Translations under genes and position numbers: made by a program
In this document: piece by piece, positions 1-7,096 of the stretch
How the letters are laid out: the number at the start of each line of letters is the position of its first letter
Numbering within the stretch: position 1 is the stretch's first letter
NCBI RefSeq assembly: GCF_036826855.1
Contig: NZ_CP104578.1
Coordinates: 6,297,501-6,361,500, forward strand
Length of the DNA: 64,000 nucleotides
Direction of reading: 5' to 3'
Source of the DNA: Streptomyces sp. SJL17-4
GTDB lineage: Bacteria; Actinomycetota; Actinomycetes; Streptomycetales; Streptomycetaceae
The notes under the pieces: model-generated
Told to the model about the DNA's origin: nothing
The model's input: only the letters and a program-made list of their open reading frames with translations
The model's database searches: none

Positions 1-2380
1 GCACGCCCGAGGCGTCGCGGGCGATCAGGTCCGGCCGGCCGTCGGCGTTCATGTCGCGCGCGCCGAGGAGCTTGTTGTAGATGTTCCAGCCGCCGCCGAC
101 CCGGAGGCGGGTCGCGAACGGCGCGGAGGGGTTGCCGGTGCCCCGGTAGTACCAGAGCACGCCGTCCTTGTCCCGGGCCACGGCGTCACCGGTGCCGTCG
201 GCGCGGAGGGCGGTCATCGGCGTGATGGCGTTGTACGCCTGCCACCCGGGACCGACCCGGTAGCGCGTCAGGAACGGCGCGGCGCCGGAGCCGGTGCCCT
301 GGTACTGCCAGAGGACACCGGAGGCGTCACGGGCGAGGAGGTTGTAGCGGTCGTTCGCGGCGACGGGGGTGGCGCCGGGCGCCTCCGTGATGTCGCTCTG
401 CTTCACCCAGACGATCTTGTGGTGGAAGCGGATCGGCACGAACATCGTGGTGCCGATGACGTTCTTCTGGGCGGAGCCGAACCAGTCGTCGCCCTTCACC
501 GCCGGGCCGGCCTTCACGTAGGCCTGGTTCGAGGCGAACGTGAACTTCGTCAGAGAGGCGTTCTCGTCACCCGGCGCGGACAGCCCCGCCGCGGTGTAGG
601 CGGCGGTCTCCGGGAAGGAGCGGCCGTAGACCTTGGCCGTGGTCAGGCCCGACTTGACCTTTACGGTCGTGGCGCCGTTGACGGGCGCGGTGTACTGGCC
701 GCCGGGGTTGTGGAACCAGGCCTTCTGGCCCGCGTACCAGATCGCCGTCCAGTCGGTCCGGGCCTCCGCCACGACGTACGTGCCGCCGGCACGGACCTTG
801 TTGCCGTAGTTCGAGCCCTCGGTCGCTCCCGAGGTGAAGTACGGGTCCTTCAGCGTCGTCCCGCTCGTCGACGGGGTCGTGTACAGGTAGCCGAAGTTGG
901 ACGGACGCGCCGGGACGGCCGTGCCGCCGGTGGTCAGCTTCGGCTGGTTCGCCGTGGTGAACGGCGGCACCACACGGACTACCTGGCCGGCCCGGAGCAG
1001 GCCGCCAGCGCCCTTGTCGCCCTGCGGCGCGCCCAAGAGGGACATGTAGTAGTTCCAGTCCCAGTACGGGCCGGCGTCCCAGTGGAGGTTGGCGAGACCG
1101 GCGTCCGTCTGGAGCGCCACCTCGTCGTGACCGATGATGTGCTCACGGTCGATCGGCACGCCGTACTTGCTCGCCAGGAACTTCACCAGTTCGGCGGAGG
1201 AACGGTACTGCTGCTCGGTGTACCAGCTCCCCTCCTTGATGGCGTAGCCCTCGTGCTCCACGCCGATGGCGTGCATGTTGTGGGTCCAGTTGCCCGCGTG
1301 CCACGCCAGATGCTTGTTCTCGAGCATCTGGGTGACCTGGCCGTCCTGGGCCCGGATCAGGTAGTGGGCACTGCCGCCGCCGTTCGGATCGGTCAGCACC
1401 TTGAGCGAGCCGTCGTAGCCGCCCTCGGTGTCGTGGATGACGATCTGACGGATGTCCACACCCTGGTTGGGGCGGTCGCCCGCGGTGTAGTTCTTCTTCC
1501 CGGTGGAGGAAGGGACGGTCAGCTTGACGTCGCAGTTCAGACCGGCGGGGCACTCGGGGACGGTGGCGTCCGCCGTCGTGCTCGCGAACGTCGCCGCCAG
1601 CGGCACGTTCGACGGCTTGACCGGCTCGACCGACGGGTCGGCCGGCAGGGCGACCTGCTCGCCGTCGAGGGTGACCGCCCGCTCGCCCTCCTGGATCGAC
1701 TCGAAGACGCGCTTCGCGAAGAGGTCGGCGCCCTTCTTCTGAGGGGACTGGCTGTAGCGGGCCACGGCCGGGTACCAGTCGCCCGCGTCGTCGGACAGCT
1801 CGGCGCCTGCCTGCTTCTGGTATTCGGCGAGCAGCGCGGCGCCGGCCCGGATGGAGGCGGTGGTGTCGTTCTGGACGGCCTCGCTGGAGCTGTCGATCAG
1901 CTCGGCGGCCTTGTCCAGGGTGTGGAGCCGGGGGTCGTCGGTGTCGACGAGCGCCTGCTCCAGGATCTGCCGCACCTTGGCGCGGTCGAAGGTCTTCTCG
2001 ATCTCCGGCCGGCCGGAGCCGTTGAAGTGATCGATCTGCTCGTCGGTGACCTCCTGCGGCACGTCCTCCGGGTCGACCTTCGTCAGACCCATGACGTTGT
2101 ACGCGCCGGTCACGCTCGGCTCGCCGTCGTGCGACTCCCAGCGGGTCTGCTGGTACGACACCGCCATCAGCACGCTCTGCGGCACGTCGAACTCGCGCGC
2201 CGCGTTTGCGAACTGCGACTGGAGGGAAGGGTCCCCAGCAGCCTTGTCGTCGCCCGCCGCGCCGAGAAGGCTCGGAGAGGCGATGGCGATGGTGCCGATC
2301 GTGGCGGTCGCCACGACGGCGGCCGCCGCGCCGTACAAGAGTCTCTTCGTCTTGCGGTCTCTGCGGTGCCTCTGGGTCAC
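1..2380 (-). CDS. Secreted N-acetylmuramoyl-L-alanine amidase (PGRP/Amidase_2 fold) with FG-GAP repeats, 3' end cut by window edge
   Basis: Predicted to cleave the MurNAc-L-Ala bond of peptidoglycan outside the cell. The start is GTG at 2380 with AGGGG about 7 nt upstream. The N-terminus has basic residues then a hydrophobic stretch (about residues 14-36), a signal peptide or anchor. A helical lysozyme-like or lytic-type region (about 50-240) follows. The amidase domain spans about 305-440, with VIHDTEGGYDG, EHEGYA, IIGHDEV and LHWDAGPYWDW supplying the usual His/Asp zinc and catalytic positions. From about 680 come repeats of the type LLARDASGVLWQYQGTG, each with RVGPGW-like segments, typical of FG-GAP/VCBS propeller blades in Streptomyces exoenzymes. 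793 codons are visible and the C-terminus lies outside. It diverges from the DAHP synthase gene. The class is sure; the in vivo substrate is inferred. Confidence 0.85.
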   Translation of the reverse strand, partial: MTQRHRRDRKTKRLLYGAAAAVVATATIGTIAIASPSLLGAAGDDKAAGDPSLQSQFANAAREFDVPQSVLMAVSYQQTRWESHDGEPSVTGAYNVMGLTKVDPEDVPQEVTDEQIDHFNGSGRPEIEKTFDRAKVRQILEQALVDTDDPRLHTLDKAAELIDSSSEAVQNDTTASIRAGAALLAEYQKQAGAELSDDAGDWYPAVARYSQSPQKKGADLFAKRVFESIQEGERAVTLDGEQVALPADPSVEPVKPSNVPLAATFASTTADATVPECPAGLNCDVKLTVPSSTGKKNYTAGDRPNQGVDIRQIVIHDTEGGYDGSLKVLTDPNGGGSAHYLIRAQDGQVTQMLENKHLAWHAGNWTHNMHAIGVEHEGYAIKEGSWYTEQQYRSSAELVKFLASKYGVPIDREHIIGHDEVALQTDAGLANLHWDAGPYWDWNYYMSLLGAPQGDKGAGGLLRAGQVVRVVPPFTTANQPKLTTGGTAVPARPSNFGYLYTTPSTSGTTLKDPYFTSGATEGSNYGNKVRAGGTYVVAEARTDWTAIWYAGQKAWFHNPGGQYTAPVNGATTVKVKSGLTTAKVYGRSFPETAAYTAAGLSAPGDENASLTKFTFASNQAYVKAGPAVKGDDWFGSAQKNVIGTTMFVPIRFHHKIVWVKQSDITEAPGATPVAANDRYNLLARDASGVLWQYQGTGSGAAPFLTRYRVGPGWQAYNAITPMTALRADGTGDAVARDKDGVLWYYRGTGNPSAPFATRLRVGGGWNIYNKLLGARDMNADGRPDLIARDASGV

Positions 2381-2446
2381 GCCCACCCCTGTGATTCGAC
2401 TGTTCAAAGTGAAACGGGCCAGAGGGTAACACCACTCGATGGCGTG

Positions 2447-2465
2447 AATGTCAGCGAGAGACATT
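2447..2465. promoter_or_regulatory. Small inverted repeat in the divergent amidase/DAHP synthase promoter region
   Basis: AATGTC at 2447-2452 and GACATT at 2460-2465 form a 6-bp inverted repeat with a 7-nt centre. It lies in the 153-bp gap between two divergent genes, where an operator is plausible. No regulator can be named from sequence. Confidence 0.25.
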
Positions 2466-2533
2466 TCGGGCGCGCGTCTCAGTCACTGGTCAGGGGGACA
2501 GGACCGGACGAAGAACCCCGTAGTGTTGTCCGT

Positions 2534-3886
2534 GTGACCGTGAACGCTGATACCCACGCCGTCGCCAAGGCGACCTGGCGAGACCTGCCCGCGGCGCAGC
2601 AGCCCGAGTACCCCGATGCCGAGGCTCTGCGCGATGTGATCGCGGACCTCGAGTCGTATCCTCCGCTCGTCTTCGCCGGCGAGTGCGACCAGCTGCGCGC
2701 CCGGATGGGAGCCGTCGCCCGTGGCGAGGCGTTCCTGCTCCAGGGCGGCGACTGCGCCGAGGCCTTCGACGCCGTGTCCGCCGACCACATCAGGGCCAAG
2801 CTCAAGACGCTGCTCCAGATGAGCGCCGTCCTCACCTACGCGGCCTCCGTGCCCGTCGTGAAGGTCGGCCGTATCGCCGGCCAGTACTCGAAGCCCCGCT
2901 CCAAGGGCACCGAGACCCGTGACGGCGTGACCCTGCCGACGTACCGCGGTGACTCGGTCAACGGCTTCGACTTCGACGAGAAGTCCCGCGTCCCGGACCC
3001 CGAGCGCCTGAAGCGGATGTACAACGCCTCCGCCTCCACGCTCAACCTGGTGCGCGCCTTCACCACCGGTGGCTACGCCGACCTGCGCCAGGTGCACGCC
3101 TGGAACCAGGACTTCGTGAAGTCGTCCCCCTCGGGCCAGCGCTACGAGCAGCTGGCGCGGGAGATCGACAACGCGCTGAACTTCATGAAGGCCTGTGGCA
3201 CCGACCCGGCCGAGTTCAAGGCCGTCGAGTTCTACGCCTCCCACGAGGCGCTGCTGCTCGACTACGAGGGTGCGCTGACCCGTACGGACTCGCGCACCGG
3301 CAAGCTGTACGACACCTCCGGCCACATGGTCTGGATCGGTGAGCGCACCCGCCAGCTCGACCACGCCCACATCGAGTTCGCCTCGCAGATCGCGAACCCG
3401 ATCGGCATCAAGCTGGGCCCGACCACCTCGGTGGACGACGCGCTGACGTACATCGACCGCCTCGACCCGGACCGCGAGCCGGGCCGGCTGACCTTCATCG
3501 TCCGCATGGGCGCCGACAAGGTCCGCGACAAGCTCCCCGAGCTGGTCGAGAAGGTCACCGCCTCCGGTGCGGTCGTCGCCTGGGTCACCGACCCGATGCA
3601 CGGCAACACCTTCGAGGCCGCCTCGGGCCACAAGACGCGCCGCTTCGACGACGTCCTCGACGAGGTCAAGGGCTTCTTCGAGGTCCACAAGGGCCTCGGC
3701 ACCCACCCGGGCGGCATCCACGTCGAGCTCACCGGTGACGACGTCACCGAGTGCGTGGGCGGCGGCGACGAGATCTTCGTCGACGACCTGCACCAGCGCT
3801 ACGAGACGGCCTGCGACCCGCGTCTCAACCGCAGCCAGTCCCTGGACCTGGCCTTCCTGGTGGCGGAGATGTACCGCGATCAGTAA
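2534..3886 (+). CDS. aroH: Class II 3-deoxy-7-phosphoheptulonate (DAHP) synthase
   Basis: Condenses phosphoenolpyruvate with erythrose 4-phosphate, the first step of the shikimate pathway, in the cytoplasm. The 450 residues match the plant-like class II family (about 450-465 aa). Visible family motifs are LLQGGDCAEAF near residue 75, RIAGQYSKPRS, HMVWIGERTRQLD, RMGADKVRDKLP, DPMHGNT and GGIHVELTGDDVTECVGG. The reading frame is open far upstream, so the start must be chosen: GTG at 2534 (VTVNADTHAVAK) or GTG at 2540. No Shine-Dalgarno is seen before either. A TAGTGT hexamer at 2521-2526 would place transcription start at about the GTG, so a leaderless mRNA is possible. The symbol follows Streptomyces usage; aroG or aroF are used elsewhere. 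Confidence 0.95.
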   Translation: MTVNADTHAVAKATWRDLPAAQQPEYPDAEALRDVIADLESYPPLVFAGECDQLRARMGAVARGEAFLLQGGDCAEAFDAVSADHIRAKLKTLLQMSAVLTYAASVPVVKVGRIAGQYSKPRSKGTETRDGVTLPTYRGDSVNGFDFDEKSRVPDPERLKRMYNASASTLNLVRAFTTGGYADLRQVHAWNQDFVKSSPSGQRYEQLAREIDNALNFMKACGTDPAEFKAVEFYASHEALLLDYEGALTRTDSRTGKLYDTSGHMVWIGERTRQLDHAHIEFASQIANPIGIKLGPTTSVDDALTYIDRLDPDREPGRLTFIVRMGADKVRDKLPELVEKVTASGAVVAWVTDPMHGNTFEAASGHKTRRFDDVLDEVKGFFEVHKGLGTHPGGIHVELTGDDVTECVGGGDEIFVDDLHQRYETACDPRLNRSQSLDLAFLVAEMYRDQ

Positions 3887-3903
3887 GTAGGTACCTACGA
3901 CAG

Positions 3904-3934
3904 TGGGGCGCGGATCCATGTGATCCGCGCCCCA
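3904..3934 (+). terminator. Intrinsic terminator hairpin after the DAHP synthase gene
   Basis: A 13-bp stem (TGGGGCGCGGATC with GATCCGCGCCCCA) closes a 5-nt loop 18 bp after the stop codon. There is no clear U-tract, as is common in streptomycetes. Confidence 0.75.
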
Positions 3935-3973
3935 TCGTCGTTGCCAGGGCTTTTGCGGTCCCTCGGTGCCGGG

Positions 3974-3992
3974 TAAGGTTAGGTTAGCCTTA
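3974..3992 (+). promoter_or_regulatory. Iron box (DmdR/IdeR-type operator) upstream of bfd
   Basis: TAAGGTTAGGTTAGCCTTA is a 19-bp partial dyad centred on G3983. Its half-sites match in 7 of 9 positions, and it closely resembles the actinobacterial DtxR-family iron box (TTAGGTTAGGCTAACCTAA). It ends 26 bp before the bfd start. Iron-dependent repression of bfd is inferred from known DmdR/IdeR control of such genes. Confidence 0.75.
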
Positions 3993-4018
3993 TCGATCAC
4001 GGCGGGAGGTGAACCGCG

Positions 4019-4258
4019 ATGTACGTCTGCTCATGCTTCGGTGTGACGGAGAAGCAGGTCAAGGCGCACGCCGACGCGGGCGCCTGCACGCCCCGCCAGA
4101 TCGCCTCCGCCTGCAAGGCCGGCACGGACTGCGGTTCCTGTGTCCGTCGTATTCAGGCCATTCTCGGCCGCGGCAACTGCCCGCGACGGGACCTGCTGGA
4201 CCAGGGGATGCCCGCGCTGGCCGCGGAGACCGTCACCGAACTCGGGGAAGCCGCCTAG
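4019..4258 (+). CDS. bfd: Bacterioferritin-associated ferredoxin (2Fe-2S, BFD-like)
   Basis: A 79-aa redox protein expected to reduce bacterioferritin haem so that stored iron is released as Fe(II). Cys4, Cys6, Cys38 and Cys41 (CSC near the N-terminus and CGSC) are the four BFD cluster ligands. The ATG is preceded by GGGAGGTGAA. The gene lies behind an iron box and ends 8 bp from the convergent bacterioferritin gene, which fits a partner role in iron release under starvation. Confidence 0.92.
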   Translation: MYVCSCFGVTEKQVKAHADAGACTPRQIASACKAGTDCGSCVRRIQAILGRGNCPRRDLLDQGMPALAAETVTELGEAA

Positions 4259-4266
4259 GGCGAACC

Positions 4267-4743
4267 TCAGCTCGGCTGCTCGATGAGCGTCGAGATGTAG
4301 AGCGCCTCGCCCAGGGACTCGATCAGCTCCAGCTGTGTGTCCAGGTAATCGATGTGGTGCTCCTCGTCGGCCAGGATCTCCTCGAAGAGGTTGGCGGACG
4401 TGATGTCCCCCTTGGCCCGCATGACCTCGATCCCGCGCTTCAGGCGGTCGATCGCCTCGACCTCGACCTGGCGGTCCGCCTGGAACATCTCGGTCAGGGT
4501 CTGGCCGACCCGTACGTGGAAGAGCCGCTGGTAATTGGGCAGGCCGTCGAGCATCAGGATGCGCTCGGTCAGCTTGTCCGCGTGCTTCATCTCATCGATG
4601 GACTCTTCGCGGGTGTACTTGGCGAGCTTCGTCCACCCCTTGTTGTCCTGGATGCGGTAGTGCAGCCAGTACTGGTTGATGGCCGTCAGCTCGCCGGTCA
4701 GCTGCTCGTTGAGGAACTCGAGGACCTCGGGGTCGCCCTGCAT
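4267..4743 (-). CDS. bfr: Bacterioferritin
   Basis: A 158-aa subunit of the 24-mer iron-storage cage, with ferroxidase and haem sites in the cytoplasm. All ferroxidase ligands are present at canonical numbers: Glu18, Glu51, His54, Glu94, Glu127, His130, with haem ligand Met52. The start at 4743 was chosen because GGAAGGAG sits just upstream. The longer frame from ATG 4761 would overlap this ribosome binding site and shift the numbering. It converges on bfd, its predicted electron donor. No convincing iron box is visible upstream. Confidence 0.96.
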   Translation of the reverse strand: MQGDPEVLEFLNEQLTGELTAINQYWLHYRIQDNKGWTKLAKYTREESIDEMKHADKLTERILMLDGLPNYQRLFHVRVGQTLTEMFQADRQVEVEAIDRLKRGIEVMRAKGDITSANLFEEILADEEHHIDYLDTQLELIESLGEALYISTLIEQPS

Positions 4744-4911
4744 CGCAGAGGCTCCTTCCACGTTACGTGTCTACGCCGTCACTGGGCAGGATGGCCGCAT
4801 CCTCGCACCCCGAATGGGGGGCGTCCAGTAAGTGCAGGCTTAGTGGGAGTTGCCCGAATCGGGCCAGGCCGGAGGTCTCCTGGTCATAACCACCCCTCGC
4901 GGTCTGTCACC

Positions 4912-5565
4912 ATGGATGGCATGGGTCGGACGGAGAGCGGAGAACACCGGGAAGCGGGGCAGCCGGATCGTTCGCCGGACCTTCCGCCGGGTCAGCGGCT
5001 CCAGCGCGGCTGGCCGGTCACCCATTACGGGCCCGTCCCCAAGTTCAAGCCGGACCGCTGGGAGTTCCGCGTCTTCGGCGCGACGGCCGACGGTGACAAG
5101 CGGTGCTGGAACCACGAGGAGTTCTCGGCCCTTCCGTTCTCCTCGGTCGTGGCCGATCTGCACTGCGTCACGAAATTCAGCATGCTCGGGGCCGAATGGG
5201 GTGGTGTGCCCGCCCGTACGATCCTCGAGCTCGCCCCGCCCGCGCCGCAGGTCACCCATGTGATGGTCTGGGCCGAGTACGGCTACAGCGCCAACATGCG
5301 ACTCACCGACTTCGCCGACGAGCGCTCGATCTTCGCCACCCACATGGACGGGGAGCTGCTCACCGCCGAGCACGGATTCCCGCTGCGCCTGGTCGTCCCG
5401 CACCTGTACGCCTGGAAGGGCCCCAAGTGGGTCCGCGGCGTGGAGTACATGGCCGCCGACCGGCGGGGTTTCTGGGAGGAGCGGGGGTACCACAACCTCG
5501 GCGACCCCTGGACGGAGCAGCGGTACTCGTACCAGGAGGAACCGGGAGACGGCCCGGAGCTGTAG
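4912..5565 (+). CDS. Sulfite oxidase-like (YedY/SUOX fold) molybdopterin oxidoreductase
   Basis: A 217-aa stand-alone oxidoreductase molybdopterin-binding domain. The motif LHCVTKFSMLGAEWGG carries the conserved Cys that ligates molybdenum in the sulfite oxidase fold, and WVRGVEYMAADRRGFWEERGYH is split across the usual C-terminal signature. No signal peptide or dimerisation domain is present, so it is likely a soluble one-domain form whose substrate and partner are unknown. The start is ambiguous between ATG 4912 and ATG 4921, since no strong ribosome binding site precedes either. It is convergent with the DUF4396 gene. Confidence 0.85.
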   Translation: MDGMGRTESGEHREAGQPDRSPDLPPGQRLQRGWPVTHYGPVPKFKPDRWEFRVFGATADGDKRCWNHEEFSALPFSSVVADLHCVTKFSMLGAEWGGVPARTILELAPPAPQVTHVMVWAEYGYSANMRLTDFADERSIFATHMDGELLTAEHGFPLRLVVPHLYAWKGPKWVRGVEYMAADRRGFWEERGYHNLGDPWTEQRYSYQEEPGDGPEL

Positions 5566-5579
5566 CGCTCCGGACCGTC
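5548..5579. terminator. Bidirectional terminator between convergent genes
   Basis: GACGGCCCGGAGC (5548-5560) pairs with GCTCCGGACCGTC (5567-5579) with one mismatch. The stem spans the stop codon of the sulfite-oxidase-like gene and faces the end of the DUF4396 gene. Confidence 0.65.
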
Positions 5580-5615
5580 GTCCGTCGGTGTGGCGTGTGT
5601 CGTTCGTTCCGTCGC

Positions 5616-6152
5616 TCAGTGGTGGTACTGGTGGACCACCGCGTGCCCCTTGCCCCGGCCGATCATCCACTTGTTGACGGGTGTGGTGATCACGAAGGCG
5701 GCGGCGAGCGCGATGGCGAGCACGATCCAGAAGATCGGGTCGGACAGGTGGGCGTCCATTGCGCCCGGCCAGAGGGCGATGACGCCGTTGTCGATGATCT
5801 CCATGACCGCGATGGACAGGGTGTCGGCGGCGAGCGCGACCTTGAAGGCTGTCTTGAAATCGACGCCGGCGGACAGGATGCCGCGCAGGGTGAGCGCGTA
5901 GCCGAAGAAGAAGGCCAGGATGATCGCGAGGGTCATCGTCTGTACGTTGCCCCAGCCGAGCGCGGTGCCGATGACCATGCCGAGGACCTCGCCGATGGCG
6001 CAGCCGGTGAGGCAGTGCAGCGTGGCCTTGGCGGCCATGGACCAGGAGGCCTTGCCGGGGGTGTGGTGAGCGCCGTGGCCTTCGTGGCCGGTGTGTGCTT
6101 CGTGGTCGGTGTGGGTGCCGTGGTCGTGATGGGCGTGCGCGTCGTGCTGCAT
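5616..6152 (-). CDS. DUF4396 membrane protein with His-rich N-terminus
   Basis: About 178 aa. The first 35 residues are strikingly His-rich (HDAHAHHDHGTHTDHE and HEGHGAHH). About four membrane segments follow, including the TLHCLTGCAIGEVLGMVIG stretch with two Cys and the final IFWIVLAIALAAAFVITTPV. The biochemical role of the family is not established. A CsoR-like operator lies immediately upstream, and His plus Cys in membranes suits copper handling, so a copper-linked role is inferred. The start is uncertain: ATG 6152 has GGGGGC upstream, while ATG 6191 would fit a leaderless transcript from a TATACG -10 at 6198-6203. A start further upstream would run into the operator. Confidence 0.75.
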   Translation of the reverse strand: MQHDAHAHHDHGTHTDHEAHTGHEGHGAHHTPGKASWSMAAKATLHCLTGCAIGEVLGMVIGTALGWGNVQTMTLAIILAFFFGYALTLRGILSAGVDFKTAFKVALAADTLSIAVMEIIDNGVIALWPGAMDAHLSDPIFWIVLAIALAAAFVITTPVNKWMIGRGKGHAVVHQYHH

Positions 6153-6200
6153 CGGGTGCCCCCAGGGTCGGGTAGCGGTTCCTGCCTTCATGGCAACCGT

Positions 6201-6217
6201 ATACCCCCCTGGGGTAT
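6201..6217. promoter_or_regulatory. CsoR-like copper operator
   Basis: ATACCCCCCTGGGGTAT is a near-perfect 17-bp palindrome (ATACCCC/GGGGTAT), the pattern bound by Cu(I)-sensing CsoR repressors. It overlaps the proposed -10 (TATACG on the minus strand) of the DUF4396 gene and lies between nfo and that gene. Copper-dependent derepression is inferred. Confidence 0.7.
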
Positions 6218-6238
6218 TCCTCAACGGGAAATCGTGCG

Positions 6239-7090
6239 TCAGTCCCTCAGCTTCTTGAGCAGCTCCACGTCCGCGACGTGCCCCGCCGTGCCACCGGGCG
6301 TCTCGATGATCAGGGGCACACCCTCGGTCGCCGGGTGGCGGAGCAGGTTCCGGAACGCGTCCTCGCCGATGTGACCCACGCCGATGTTCGCGTGCCGGTC
6401 CTTGCGGGCGCCGACCACGTCCTGGGAGTCATTGGCGTGGATCAGCTTCAGCCGTCCCTCGCCCACGGTCGCCACCAGCTGGTCGAGCGTCTGCGCCGCG
6501 CCGTGCGGACCGGTCAGGTCGTGGCCGGCCGCGAAGATGTGGCAGGTGTCGAGGCAGATCCCCAGCTTCGGGTGCCGGTCGAGCGCGTCGAAGTACGGCC
6601 CGAAGTCCTCCGCGCGCGAGCAGAGCGAGAAGCCCTGGCCGGCCGTCGACTCCAGGAGCAGATCCGGGTCGTCCTCGTGCGTCAGCTCGTCGAGCAGCGG
6701 CAGCAGCCGCTCCCGGACCTGCGCGAGCGCCACCGCGCGCGGGCGGCCCCCGGTCGCCGAACCGGTGTGCACCACCACGCCCTTCGCGCCGATCTCCCGG
6801 CCCCGCCGCAGCGAGTGCCGCATCGACTCCACCGACTTCTCCGCGGTGGCCTCGGTGTGGGATCCGAAGTTGATCAGGTACGGGGCGTGGACCCAGGCCG
6901 AGATCGACTCGGCGGCGCACTCGGCGCGGAACCGTTCGTCCTCGGCGGGGTTCCCGGGCGGGGTGGCCCAGCCGCGCGGGTTGGCGACGAAGACCTGCAC
7001 GGTCTCGGCGCCCAGCTCACGGGCGTAGCCGAGGCCGACCTTGGCCAGGCCACCGGCCACCGGGACGTGGCCGCCGACGGGGTTGCGCAT
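6239..7090 (-). CDS. nfo: Deoxyribonuclease IV (AP endonuclease IV, Nfo family)
   Basis: A 283-aa metal-dependent AP endonuclease that cuts 5' to abasic sites in base excision repair. Typical metal-ligand motifs are visible: VHAPYLINFGS, VVHTGSATGG, LLLESTAGQG, GICLDTCHIFAAGHDL, LIHANDSQ, HANIGVGHIG and IIETPGG. It begins 6 bp after the stop of the PASTA kinase gene on the same strand, so the two are probably co-transcribed. Only a weak AAGGGA precedes the ATG, consistent with coupled translation. Confidence 0.93.
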   Translation of the reverse strand: MRNPVGGHVPVAGGLAKVGLGYARELGAETVQVFVANPRGWATPPGNPAEDERFRAECAAESISAWVHAPYLINFGSHTEATAEKSVESMRHSLRRGREIGAKGVVVHTGSATGGRPRAVALAQVRERLLPLLDELTHEDDPDLLLESTAGQGFSLCSRAEDFGPYFDALDRHPKLGICLDTCHIFAAGHDLTGPHGAAQTLDQLVATVGEGRLKLIHANDSQDVVGARKDRHANIGVGHIGEDAFRNLLRHPATEGVPLIIETPGGTAGHVADVELLKKLRD

Positions 7091-7096
7091 CAGTGT

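Noticed and set aside
419..2533. Long plus-strand open frame fused to the front of DAHP synthase
   Set aside because: It is antisense to the amidase gene, Arg/Gly-rich and without homology; GC-rich DNA keeps it open by chance.
4744..4911. Iron box upstream of bfr
   Set aside because: Only a weak AGGCTTAG half-site near 4829-4836 is present; the dyad is missing.
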